Source: Streptomyces rubellomurinus
GTDB taxonomy: Bacteria > Actinomycetota > Actinomycetes > Streptomycetales > Streptomycetaceae
DNA: 15,835 bases
Direction: 5' to 3'
Assembly (NCBI RefSeq): GCF_000961885.1
Contig: NZ_JZKH01000131.1
Location: 1-15,835, forward strand
The notes beneath the pieces were generated by a model. The model searched no databases. It had not been told where the DNA came from and saw nothing but the letters and a program-made list of their open reading frames with translations. How positions within the stretch are numbered: the first letter of the stretch is position 1; each line of letters begins with the position of its first letter. Of this stretch, positions 7,535 to 13,850 are shown piece by piece. Both the position numbers and the translations under genes were made by a program.

Positions 7535-8734
7535 GTGAAGCACAGGTTGGTCAGGGCCGTGGAGTCGGCTCTGGGCTGGACGGGACCGGAGCGGCTCGGT
7601 GAGCAGTTCGCGCTGGGGCACACCGGGGTCGATGACCTGTCGCGGCGGCTGCTCACCCCGCAGCGGCTGCTCGACCTGGTGATGCGGCGCAGTCTCGCCC
7701 GTCCGCAGTTCCGCGTGTTCCAGAAAGGGGTGGAGGTCCACCCGGCGGTCTACTTCACGGACAGCGTCAGTCCCCGGGGCCAGAGCATCTCCATGGTCAA
7801 CATGAACACTCTGGGTCGGCTGCTCGACGAGGGCGCGACGCTGATCCTCGACCAGGCGAACATGGCCGATCCGACGCTTGAGGTGGCGTGCCGCGCGCTG
7901 CAATGGTGGAGCCGGGAACGGGTCCAGGTGAACGTCTACTGGACCACCGGCGAGGCCGAGGGGTTCCCGCTGCACTGGGATGACCACGACGTGATCGTGG
8001 TCCAACTGGCGGGCGAGAAGGGATGGGAGGTTCGTGGCACGTCGCGCACCGCGCCGATGTACCGGGACGCTGACCCGAACTCCACTCCGGGCGATGAGGT
8101 GATCTGGTCGGGGCTGCTTCGCACCGGCGAGGTGATGCACATCCCGCGGGGCCATTGGCACCGGGCGACTCGTGTCGGCCACGGCGATGCCGGCCACTCG
8201 CTGCACGTCACCTTCGGCATCACCAAGCGGACCGGGGCAAGCTGGATGGCCTGGCTCGGCGACTGGTGCCGCGAGCAGGAGGTCTTCCGGCACGACCTCG
8301 ACCGCACTCCGGGGGCCGACGCCAGCCGGTTGATCGCCGCCGCCCGGGGGCTGCTGGAGTCGCGGCCGCCGGAGGCGTTCCTCAGCGGGTACGAGCGGGC
8401 CGCCGGCCCGGCCCGACAGGTGCCGCACCCGGACGTACTCGGCCCGCTCACGGGGGCGGTCTGCACCACGAACTTCCGCCCGGACATCCGGTCGGACGAC
8501 AGCACGGTGGAGGTGACCGCGGCTGGTCGGCGTCTGTGCTTTGCCGCGAAGGCTGAGCCCGCGCTGCGCCTGCTGCTCAGCGGGCACCCCGTGGTCCTGG
8601 CGGAGGCCGAGACCGCTGTCGGCTCCGAGATCCACGCGGTGGCCCGGCTGCTGGTGAAGGAGGGGTTGTGCGCGCCGCTGACCGACGAGTTGTTCTCGGG
8701 CTACACCGGTCTCGTCACCAACGCCGACTCCTGA
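7535..8734 (+). CDS. JmjC/cupin Fe(II)-2-oxoglutarate oxygenase with C-terminal winged helix (ribosomal-oxygenase-like)
   Basis: This 399-residue protein starts at GTG 7535, five nt after a GGGGAGG site. The core LHWDDHDVIVVQLAGEKGWEV carries the iron ligands H147 and D149. IPRGHWHRA supplies the distal His (H209 by the usual PRGxxH pattern; H207 is adjacent). These match the NO66/MINA53/YcfD-type JmjC hydroxylases, which hydroxylate His or Arg in ribosomal proteins. The C-terminal ~80 residues (RRLCFAAKAEPALRLLLSG to LLVKEGLCAPL) look like the winged helix of that family. In this setting, directly after a small peptide gene and overlapping a reductase gene, a peptide substrate is more likely than a ribosomal protein; that is inference. 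The 3' end overlaps the next gene by 67 nt. Confidence 0.85.
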   Translation: MKHRLVRAVESALGWTGPERLGEQFALGHTGVDDLSRRLLTPQRLLDLVMRRSLARPQFRVFQKGVEVHPAVYFTDSVSPRGQSISMVNMNTLGRLLDEGATLILDQANMADPTLEVACRALQWWSRERVQVNVYWTTGEAEGFPLHWDDHDVIVVQLAGEKGWEVRGTSRTAPMYRDADPNSTPGDEVIWSGLLRTGEVMHIPRGHWHRATRVGHGDAGHSLHVTFGITKRTGASWMAWLGDWCREQEVFRHDLDRTPGADASRLIAAARGLLESRPPEAFLSGYERAAGPARQVPHPDVLGPLTGAVCTTNFRPDIRSDDSTVEVTAAGRRLCFAAKAEPALRLLLSGHPVVLAEAETAVGSEIHAVARLLVKEGLCAPLTDELFSGYTGLVTNADS

Positions 8735-9528
8735 CGGCGGCGCTGGATCACGGAGTGACCGCGATCGACACCGCGTTCAACTACCTTGGCTTCGCCTCCC
8801 ACGCGACGCTCGCTCGTGCCGGCGGGGACCTGCTGTCCGCATTCACGGTCTCTACCAAGGTCGGTTACTTCCCCGCCTCCGGCGGCCGGGCGCGGCACAG
8901 CATCGATCCGGTGGAGCTTCGCGCCGCGCTGGTGCGGACGATCCGGGACCTGGGGCGCGCACCGGACGTGGTGTTCCTGCACAATCCGGAAGCGTCGATG
9001 GCGGCCGGTGACCGGGGCCAGGAGCAGTTGGCCGCTGCCTGCGGTGTCCTGGCCGAAGCTGCGTTGGTCGGGGCCTGCGGGGCGTGGGGGATCGCGACGT
9101 GGAACCTGCGCGCCGTGGCCGCTCTCGCCACCCCGCTCCCGGCCGTGCCGGATGTCCTGATGGTCCGGTCCGGGCTGCTCGTAGGCCACGAGGTCCTGGT
9201 CGCCGGCGAAATCCTCGCCCGGAGGTGGGACGTTCCGGTCGAACGCCGTTGGGGCATGAGTCCGTTCGGCGGAGACCTCGCCGGCCCGCCCTGGCGTTGG
9301 AGCGACCCGCGTATCTTTCTCGCCGATGCGGCCGGCGAGCCGACCGCCGTGCAGGCAGCCTTCAGGGTCGCCTTCGAGCTGCCGATGGTGGGTGCGGTCG
9401 CGGTCAGCACCGACCGGCCTGATCATCTTCGCGAGCTGGTCGACGCCACCGGGCTGGCGGCCAACGCCGAGTTCATCGGTGGGTACCGGCGTCTGCTGGC
9501 GGAGAGGTCTGCCCGTCAGATCTGTTGA
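8668..9528 (+). CDS. Aldo/keto reductase
   Basis: This is a 286-residue (beta/alpha)8 NADPH-dependent oxidoreductase. It shows the complete AKR tetrad: D34 and Y39 in IDTAFNYLGF, K64 in VSTKVGY, and H105 in FLHNPE. Start GTG 8668 follows AAGGAGGGG with 2 nt between, or about 4 nt after the GGAGG core. It lies inside the 3' end of the JmjC gene in another frame, so the two overlap by 67 nt and are very probably translationally coupled. The N-terminus MRAADRRVVLGLHRSRHQ leads directly into the family's first strand and helix, supporting this start. It would reduce a carbonyl, or oxidise an alcohol, perhaps one produced by the JmjC enzyme on the peptide. Its stop overlaps the convergent phosphotransferase gene by 13 nt. 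It is slightly shorter than a typical ~310-residue AKR. Confidence 0.85.
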   Translation: MRAADRRVVLGLHRSRHQRRLLTAALDHGVTAIDTAFNYLGFASHATLARAGGDLLSAFTVSTKVGYFPASGGRARHSIDPVELRAALVRTIRDLGRAPDVVFLHNPEASMAAGDRGQEQLAAACGVLAEAALVGACGAWGIATWNLRAVAALATPLPAVPDVLMVRSGLLVGHEVLVAGEILARRWDVPVERRWGMSPFGGDLAGPPWRWSDPRIFLADAAGEPTAVQAAFRVAFELPMVGAVAVSTDRPDHLRELVDATGLAANAEFIGGYRRLLAERSARQIC

Positions 9529-10373
9529 AGGGTGTGGATCAGCTGCTCGGCCTCGATCCGGGCCGGGGCCACCCGGGGGTCGTCCGGGTGGGCGTGCGGT
9601 CCGGCGATCTTCGCCAGTACGAAGAGGCGCATGACCATGCCGTCCCGGCTCTCCAGGTCCGCCCGGCGCTCGCTGCGCACGCGGTCCGCGAGCGCCGGGA
9701 CGGCGAGGGATGCGGCCAGCAGCGACGCGGAGTCCAGGCCGCGAGGCGCCATTCCCCAGTCCTCCCAGTCGAAGACGCAGAACTCGGGAGCGGTGACGTT
9801 CGCCCAGTTGAGGTCGGCGTGCGCCGGAGACCAGGTGACCACCTGCGTGTTGACCGCAGACGGGAAGGCGGCCCGGATCACGCGGTCGACCAGGCGCTGC
9901 GTGATCGGCTCGGTGTCCGGCGTCGCCGTCCTGGCTGTGCTCTGCGCGGCGAGCGCGTCCAGGGACGTGTTCAGTGCCTTCCACCAATCATCCCCAAGCG
10001 CGGGATCGCTGGCCAGCACGGTCGTGCCGACCGGATCGCCGGGAAGCACCGATGTCTCATCTGCTCGCCAGATCGCCTCGTCATCCGTGTCGCGCCACGC
10101 CACCGAGCCCATCCATCGGGGCATGGCCACGCCGGTCAGCGCGGCAGCGGTTTCGATGCCGGCCCAACCCTGCGCGCGGGCCCTCGTCCACGGACGGCGC
10201 TCCACACGGACCCAGGTGTCCCGGGCGGTGCGCGCTCCGACCGATCTGCGTTTCCTGACAACGCTGGCTCGGTCGAGTGCCGTGCCGAGGCGTTGCTCAA
10301 CCCGTTCGAGGACGCGGTCGACCGGCTCCTTCCGGAGATCCACCGCGCGGCCATCTGCTACGGAGAGCGTCAT
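9516..10373 (-). CDS. Phosphotransferase of the APH (aminoglycoside/choline kinase-like) fold
   Basis: A 285-residue protein starts from ATG 10373 (MTLSVADGRAV). The frame is open to 10541, but that extension lies over the HAD gene and reads as low-complexity shadow. The catalytic loop HADLNWAN (185-192) gives the Brenner motif HxDxxxxN with Asp187 and Asn192. FDWEDWG (201-207) supplies the metal-binding Asp202. The N-lobe is diverged with no clear nucleotide-loop signature, as is usual in this family. No strong ribosome binding site is visible. It is the last gene of the - strand cassette, 43 bp after the HAD phosphatase gene. It could phosphorylate the peptide, an intermediate, or the mature product as self-protection; the sequence cannot separate these. 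Confidence 0.8.
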   Translation of the reverse strand: MTLSVADGRAVDLRKEPVDRVLERVEQRLGTALDRASVVRKRRSVGARTARDTWVRVERRPWTRARAQGWAGIETAAALTGVAMPRWMGSVAWRDTDDEAIWRADETSVLPGDPVGTTVLASDPALGDDWWKALNTSLDALAAQSTARTATPDTEPITQRLVDRVIRAAFPSAVNTQVVTWSPAHADLNWANVTAPEFCVFDWEDWGMAPRGLDSASLLAASLAVPALADRVRSERRADLESRDGMVMRLFVLAKIAGPHAHPDDPRVAPARIEAEQLIHTLQQI

Positions 10374-10416
10374 GGTGGTGACGGTAGCAGGCCGCTGCGG
10401 GGAGTCGTGTGCCGAA

Positions 10417-11142
10417 CTATTCGCGACGGGCCGTGAGTTCCACGACGGCGCGGAGCACCGCTTGCGGGTCGCGCAGGCTCTCGAGAACTCGGTCCGCCCC
10501 GGCTTCGGTGAGCTGGTCGGCCGTGGTGGTGCCGGAGGCAACCGCGATCACGCGTGCTCCGCCTTCCGCTCCGGTCCGAACGTCTTCGAGTGAATCCCCG
10601 ATGATGACCGTGTTCGACCGGTCGAAGGTCGTCTCGTAGCGGGCGCCGGCACGGCGCTGGGCGATGCCGACCAAGGCCGGCCGGTGGGAGGAGTCGTCGG
10701 AGGCGAAGCCGCCAACGGCAAGGTCGACGTACTGATCCAGGCTGAAGGCTCCGAGTTTGATCTCCGCGTTCTGCTGCAAATTGCCGGTGACCACGGTGGG
10801 AATGAGATCCGGGCGGGCGTCGACCGCCGCGAGCGCGGCCGTGGCACCGGGCATGACCAGGCCGCCCGCGCGCAGTTGCTCGGTCCTGGCGGCGAGGAGC
10901 TTCGGCAGCAGGGCGACGATCCGCTCCGCGAACGGCTCCAAATCCTGGCGGTCGACATCGTTGGCCGTGAGTAACTCCCTTACGGCCAACGGCATGGTGC
11001 GGCCCGTGCCCCGTTCGGGCAGTTTCACCGCATCACGCCCGACGACCTGGCGGAACGCCTCCCGGTAGACGGCACGGTCGGTCTCACCGACGTACACCAA
11101 GGTACGGTCGATGTCCCACAGAACGAGCACGGTGCCGGTCAC
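10417..11142 (-). CDS. HAD-superfamily hydrolase (phosphoglycolate-phosphatase-like)
   Basis: This protein of about 241 residues has the HAD motifs in order: motif I LVLWDIDRT (nucleophile D10, acid D12), motif II around VVTGN, a motif III region HRPALVG where Arg may stand in for Lys, and motif IV IIGDSLEDV. A helical cap (~20-90) follows motif I, as in subfamily IA phosphatases. Two GTG codons, 11148 and 11142, are in frame. The AAGGAG site at 11156-11151 is 2 nt from the first and 8 nt from the second, so I chose 11142. It lies between the oxygenase and kinase genes in a tightly packed series. A phosphatase next to a kinase suggests a transient phosphorylation step or removal of a phosphate from a cofactor or peptide; this is inference. 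Confidence 0.85.
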   Translation of the reverse strand: MTGTVLVLWDIDRTLVYVGETDRAVYREAFRQVVGRDAVKLPERGTGRTMPLAVRELLTANDVDRQDLEPFAERIVALLPKLLAARTEQLRAGGLVMPGATAALAAVDARPDLIPTVVTGNLQQNAEIKLGAFSLDQYVDLAVGGFASDDSSHRPALVGIAQRRAGARYETTFDRSNTVIIGDSLEDVRTGAEGGARVIAVASGTTTADQLTEAGADRVLESLRDPQAVLRAVVELTARRE

Positions 11143-11198
11143 AGTCACGACTCCTTGGCCGCCATCACCCCCCCCGAAAGGAGCTTTGCGATTCCCGA

Positions 11199-12434
11199 CT
11201 ACGCGGGTGCCGGCGGGAGGTTCGTGATCGCGCGCGAAGCGTGGTCGCGGGCGCGGAACCCGAAGCTGATGAGAGTGACGCTCTCTCCGGCCCGGAGGGG
11301 CGTCCGGCCGTGGGGTGTGAGCGCGCCGTCGAAGACGATGCAGTCACCGGTGTTGAGGGCGAATTCGAGGTAGCCGCCCGCGGTGATGAAGACGGTGCTG
11401 CTCATCCTGGAATCGCCGATGGTGTGCTCGTGCTTGAGACACAGGATCAGGTTGGCCTCGCCGAAGCCGGTCTCATCGACGTGGAAGTCGAGGAACTGTC
11501 CCTCCTCCGTGTAGGCGATGTAGACGGCGGTGTGCGGCTGTTCGACGTCCAGGCCGGTGGAGCGCGCTACGACCGCTGCGAGGTCGACTCGCTCGGCGAA
11601 GCGGTTCGCGGCGTCGCCAACGGCAGCGTTCCATTTGCCGTTGTGGAGGTACCCGTCAGCGGTCACGGCCTGCTCGGCCTCCTTCGCCATGGCGGCGACC
11701 AGCTCGGCGGGTAACGACTGATCCCGCAGGTGGCGCGGGTGCACGAGCTGCTGTGCGGTGAGCAGGCGCACACCTTCCCGGAGGGCGGGGAAGTCCTCGG
11801 CCCACCGGTCCGGGGTCCTGGCCGTGGTGCGGGACTGAAGCCATGTGGTCCACTGGCGGCCCGGTGCGGCGGGGGCTGCCACCGATGCGTCGGCGCGGCC
11901 GATCAGCAGCTCCACCCGGTCGAGGGCGGCCTTCGTGGACTTGACCAGTTCGGCGTCCCCCTTGGCGATCCGCAGGCGCAGCGCCTCTCGCAGGTGGTCC
12001 TGGGCATTGGCGAAGTCGCCGCGTTCCATGAGGTGCTTGCCGGTGTGTTGGAGCGCGAAGTCGACGAGTTCCGGATGCCGGCTCCGCGCGGTGTTCAGGG
12101 CGCTGCGGTAGAGGGCGTCCGCCGTATGGACGTCACCGGCGTAGCGGTGCGCGTCGGCGAGGTTGAGCCCGGTGGCGACGACGGCCCGGGTGTTGCCGAG
12201 GGCCGCGGCCAGGTCGAGCGAGTGCCGGAGGAGTGCGCGGGCCTCCTCGTGGTGGCCCAAGCACATCTGGCCGATGCCGATCCATCTGGTCAGGAATCGG
12301 GCGCGAGCGGGGTCGGTCTCCTCGGACAGGGTCCGCAGTTCCTCGTGGAGCCGGCCGATCGCGGCGGTCAGCTCGTTCCGGTCGGTGGGGACCATCCGTA
12401 GGTTGTCGTCGTGGGTGATGAGGTGATCCAGCAC
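11199..12434 (-). CDS. TPR-2OG-Fe(II) oxygenase fusion, candidate peptide-tailoring hydroxylase
   Basis: This is a 411-residue, two-part protein. Residues ~45-175 form TPR-like helical hairpins (IGIGQMCLGHHEEARALLRHSLDLA and following units with similar spacing), a peptide- or protein-docking scaffold. Residues ~225-400 form a double-stranded beta-helix with FLDFHVDETGFGEANL (iron ligands H318, D320) and LTPHGRTPLRAGE (distal H375, with R377 or R381 as 2-oxoglutarate ligand). Start GTG 12434 follows GGAGAG with 4 nt between. It is 37 bp downstream of the HExxH gene and evidently in the same operon. The family hydroxylates or otherwise oxidises unactivated carbons. With a TPR recognition domain beside a repeat-containing small peptide, a peptide substrate is a reasonable inference. 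Confidence 0.85.
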   Translation of the reverse strand: MLDHLITHDDNLRMVPTDRNELTAAIGRLHEELRTLSEETDPARARFLTRWIGIGQMCLGHHEEARALLRHSLDLAAALGNTRAVVATGLNLADAHRYAGDVHTADALYRSALNTARSRHPELVDFALQHTGKHLMERGDFANAQDHLREALRLRIAKGDAELVKSTKAALDRVELLIGRADASVAAPAAPGRQWTTWLQSRTTARTPDRWAEDFPALREGVRLLTAQQLVHPRHLRDQSLPAELVAAMAKEAEQAVTADGYLHNGKWNAAVGDAANRFAERVDLAAVVARSTGLDVEQPHTAVYIAYTEEGQFLDFHVDETGFGEANLILCLKHEHTIGDSRMSSTVFITAGGYLEFALNTGDCIVFDGALTPHGRTPLRAGESVTLISFGFRARDHASRAITNLPPAPA

Positions 12435-12471
12435 GTGACTCTCCGTCGTTCGGCTTCGGCTCGGAGTGGCA

Positions 12472-13398
12472 CTACAGCTGGTCGGTCTGCTGGCGCAGGT
12501 TGGCCAGCAGCTCGACGCCGTGGCGGGTGAAGTGCTCTCGCTGGAGTTCGAGTTCGCGCATGAGGTAGCGGACGGCCGGCAGACCTTCGTCGTAGGCGCT
12601 CTGGAAGCTCGTGCGCTCGATGGGCGTGAGGTCGGCGCGGGCCAGCTCGACCTGGCGGAACCTGATCAGCTGGTTGTACACGCAAGTCGCGTGGAAGGCC
12701 CGGTCGATCTCCCAGAACTGGTTGCGGTCCTCTCCCTGACCGGCCCTCCAATTGATCTCGATCTTGGGAGAGGTCTTGGAGGAGTATCCGCTGGCGAAGA
12801 CCTGGTGCTGGAGGATGTGGAAGCTGATCGACTGGTGGGTGCCCTCGTGGAGCAGGTTCTCCGCCAGGAAGAGCGGGGAGGGCCGCTCGCTGACGGTGTT
12901 CGGCGGAATGTGGCGGGACGCCTTGTCGGAGAAGGTGATGACGTACGGGAGCGCCGGGTCGCTGGAGCTGGTCAGCGAGGAGGTGCGGACTCCGGGCTTG
13001 AGGCCCACCCACAGCAATCCCCGGACGAACTCACGCAGACGGGCGAACCCTTCGGGGTGGACCAGCGACAGGCGGTCCAGGGCGTGTGTCAGCGCCGTGC
13101 GGCGCTCGTCGGTGTGCTCGACGATCTCGTAGTTCGTCAGGTTGATCTCGTCCGCGATCTCGCCGGGCAGCTCGGCGTCGAACCAGTCGAAGGACGCGCC
13201 GGCCACGGTCACGGGTTCACTGCGCAGCGCACGGGCGTACTCCGCGTAGGGGGTACCCGACTTCACCAGGCGCTCCATCAGGGCGAAAGGGAGTGCCTGC
13301 TCGGCGCCTTCCTCGCGGAGCCGGGTCAGGTCCGGGTCCTTCCGGTTGAGGTCGAAGAAGGAGCCGGCGGGGACGCGGGTGGCGATGGCGGTACTCAA
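12472..13398 (-). CDS. HExxH-motif putative peptide-modification enzyme (mod_HExxH type)
   Basis: This is a 308-residue protein. HEGTH at 184-188 gives the metal-binding HExxH, within LAENLLHEGTHQSISFHIL; downstream INWRAG and DRAFHATCVYNQL supply a conserved Trp/Arg region and a likely third His ligand (H236). The N-terminus (VPAGSFFDLNRKDPDLTRLREE) also fits the family, which occurs alone or fused to radical SAM FxsB-type maturases. Some members are reported to be 2-oxoglutarate-dependent peptide beta-hydroxylases rather than proteases. I chose TTG 13398, which has AAGGAG 8 nt upstream and gives MSTAIATRVPAG. An upstream in-frame start (13476) would lie before and through the 39-nt hairpin and encode a basic, repeat-derived tail, so I reject it. 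It directly follows the duplicated-core precursor gene and is the likeliest primary modifying enzyme. Confidence 0.85.
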   Translation of the reverse strand: MSTAIATRVPAGSFFDLNRKDPDLTRLREEGAEQALPFALMERLVKSGTPYAEYARALRSEPVTVAGASFDWFDAELPGEIADEINLTNYEIVEHTDERRTALTHALDRLSLVHPEGFARLREFVRGLLWVGLKPGVRTSSLTSSSDPALPYVITFSDKASRHIPPNTVSERPSPLFLAENLLHEGTHQSISFHILQHQVFASGYSSKTSPKIEINWRAGQGEDRNQFWEIDRAFHATCVYNQLIRFRQVELARADLTPIERTSFQSAYDEGLPAVRYLMRELELQREHFTRHGVELLANLRQQTDQL

Positions 13399-13435
13399 TG
13401 CGGACTCTCCTTGGTTCGGGTGTGTGCGCCTTCGA

Positions 13436-13474
13436 GGGCGGGTCGGCGCGGGATCATCCCGCGCCGACCCGCCC
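13436..13474 (-). terminator. Very strong hairpin between the 58-residue precursor gene and the HExxH gene
   Basis: GGGCGGGTCGGCGCGGGAT (13436-13454) and its exact complement at 13456-13474 flank a single C, a 19-bp perfect inverted repeat. It lies 37 nt after the precursor stop and 37 nt before the TTG start of the enzyme gene. There is no T-run in either direction. I interpret it as a partial terminator or mRNA-stabilising 3' end that raises the precursor-to-enzyme ratio, as seen in many RiPP operons. Confidence 0.75.
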
Positions 13475-13511
13475 ATGCCGTCAACTGACCGGCATCAGAT
13501 CGGAACTACGG

Positions 13512-13688
13512 TCATACCTCGGTACCCATCGAGGCGAAGTCGCCATCCGGGACGGAGTGGTCCAGACGGCGGGTCAGGGACGCGACGCCCGTCTGCGGGG
13601 CGAAGTCGCCGTCCGGGACGGAGTGGTCCAGGCGGCGGGTCAGGTTGGTGACCTCCGGGCCACCGGGCTGGGTGGTGACGGTGCTCAT
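13512..13688 (-). CDS. 58-residue RiPP precursor candidate with a duplicated 15-residue core unit
   Basis: ATG 13688 is preceded by GGGAGAGG (3 nt gap; GGAG core 7 nt away). Residues 1-15 form a short Thr/Gly/Pro leader (MSTVTTQPGGPEVTN). LTRRLDHSVPDGDFA occurs at 16-30 and again, identically, at 38-52, a 22-residue period, separated by PQTGVAS and followed by the tail SMGTEV. There is no Cys. The two 45-nt copies differ only at R19/R41 (CGC/CGT) and D26/D48 (GAC/GAT), both silent, indicating that the peptide sequence is constrained. A 19-bp hairpin and an HExxH peptide-modification gene follow directly. This makes a ribosomal precursor with two core copies the best reading. Likely modification sites are the Asp, His, Arg, Pro or Phe residues in the unit; which are used is unknown. 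I do not recognise a named family. Confidence 0.8.
   Translation of the reverse strand: MSTVTTQPGGPEVTNLTRRLDHSVPDGDFAPQTGVASLTRRLDHSVPDGDFASMGTEV
13533..13644 (-). repeat. Two 46-bp direct repeats encoding the duplicated precursor unit
   Basis: Copies at 13533-13578 and 13599-13644 (66-nt period) match at 44 of 46 positions. The two differences are silent in the precursor reading frame. The repeat is in frame, so it duplicates the peptide unit rather than being a random DNA repeat. Confidence 0.95.
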
Positions 13689-13710
13689 GTGCCTCTCCCA
13701 TCGGTTGGAT

Positions 13711-13736
13711 CTGCCCGCCCACACCTGGGTGGGCAG
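13711..13736 (-). other. Hairpin in the 5' leader of the 58-residue precursor gene
   Basis: CTGCCC (13711-13716) pairs with GGGCAG (13731-13736), and CCCA pairs with TGGG inside it, with a G/T mismatch and a CACC loop. It lies 22 nt upstream of the precursor ATG on the - strand. It could stabilise the mRNA or tune translation; no known riboswitch class is evident. Confidence 0.4.
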
Positions 13737-13795
13737 AGTGTGCTGCGGCCGGGCTCGGCAGAAGACCATTGCCGAGGAGAAGCCGCGACAGACAG

Positions 13796-13846
13796 ACCGT
13801 AGGGAGCGGGTTACGGACAGTGCCACGAAGTTGCACGTGGTTGCAC
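13796..13846 (-). promoter_or_regulatory. Candidate promoter of the precursor operon with paired GTGCAA repeats
   Basis: Read on the - strand, TGGCAC (13825-13820) and TACGGT (13801-13796) could be -35 and -10 boxes with an 18-nt spacer. Just upstream, GTGCAA occurs twice (13846-13841 and 13836-13831), exactly 10 bp or one helical turn apart. The XRE/DUF5753 regulator gene ends only 4 bp away, so these repeats are a candidate activator site for that protein. This is inference from spacing; the promoter boxes are weak matches. Confidence 0.4.
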
Positions 13847-13850
13847 AGGT

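Noticed and set aside
5821..7656. 611-codon open frame on the - strand across the SDR end, MmyB gene and peptide gene
   Set aside because: It runs antisense through three supported features and has shadow composition; part of it is Gly/Val-rich low complexity.
8701..9987. 428-codon open frame on the - strand opposite the AKR gene
   Set aside because: Its sequence is low-complexity Gly/Arg/Pro, while the + strand frame has a complete AKR catalytic tetrad.
13321..13398. Similarity between the HExxH enzyme N-terminus (VPAGSFF, DLTRL) and the precursor unit (VPDGDFA, LTRRL), as if a precursor had fused to the enzyme
   Set aside because: The VPAxxF and Leu/Arg pattern also fits the normal N-terminus of this enzyme family, so the likeness is probably chance.
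13399..13476. Longer HExxH protein beginning at 13476
   Set aside because: The extension would be encoded by the inverted repeat itself and has no ribosome binding site, whereas TTG 13398 has AAGGAG at ideal spacing.
12466..13488. 340-codon open frame on the + strand opposite the HExxH gene
   Set aside because: It mirrors the HExxH gene codon for codon and lacks a recognisable domain; the - strand has HEGTH and a ribosome binding site.
13533..13644. CRISPR-like or tandem DNA repeat
   Set aside because: There are only two copies, in frame, with silent differences; the peptide duplication explains them fully.
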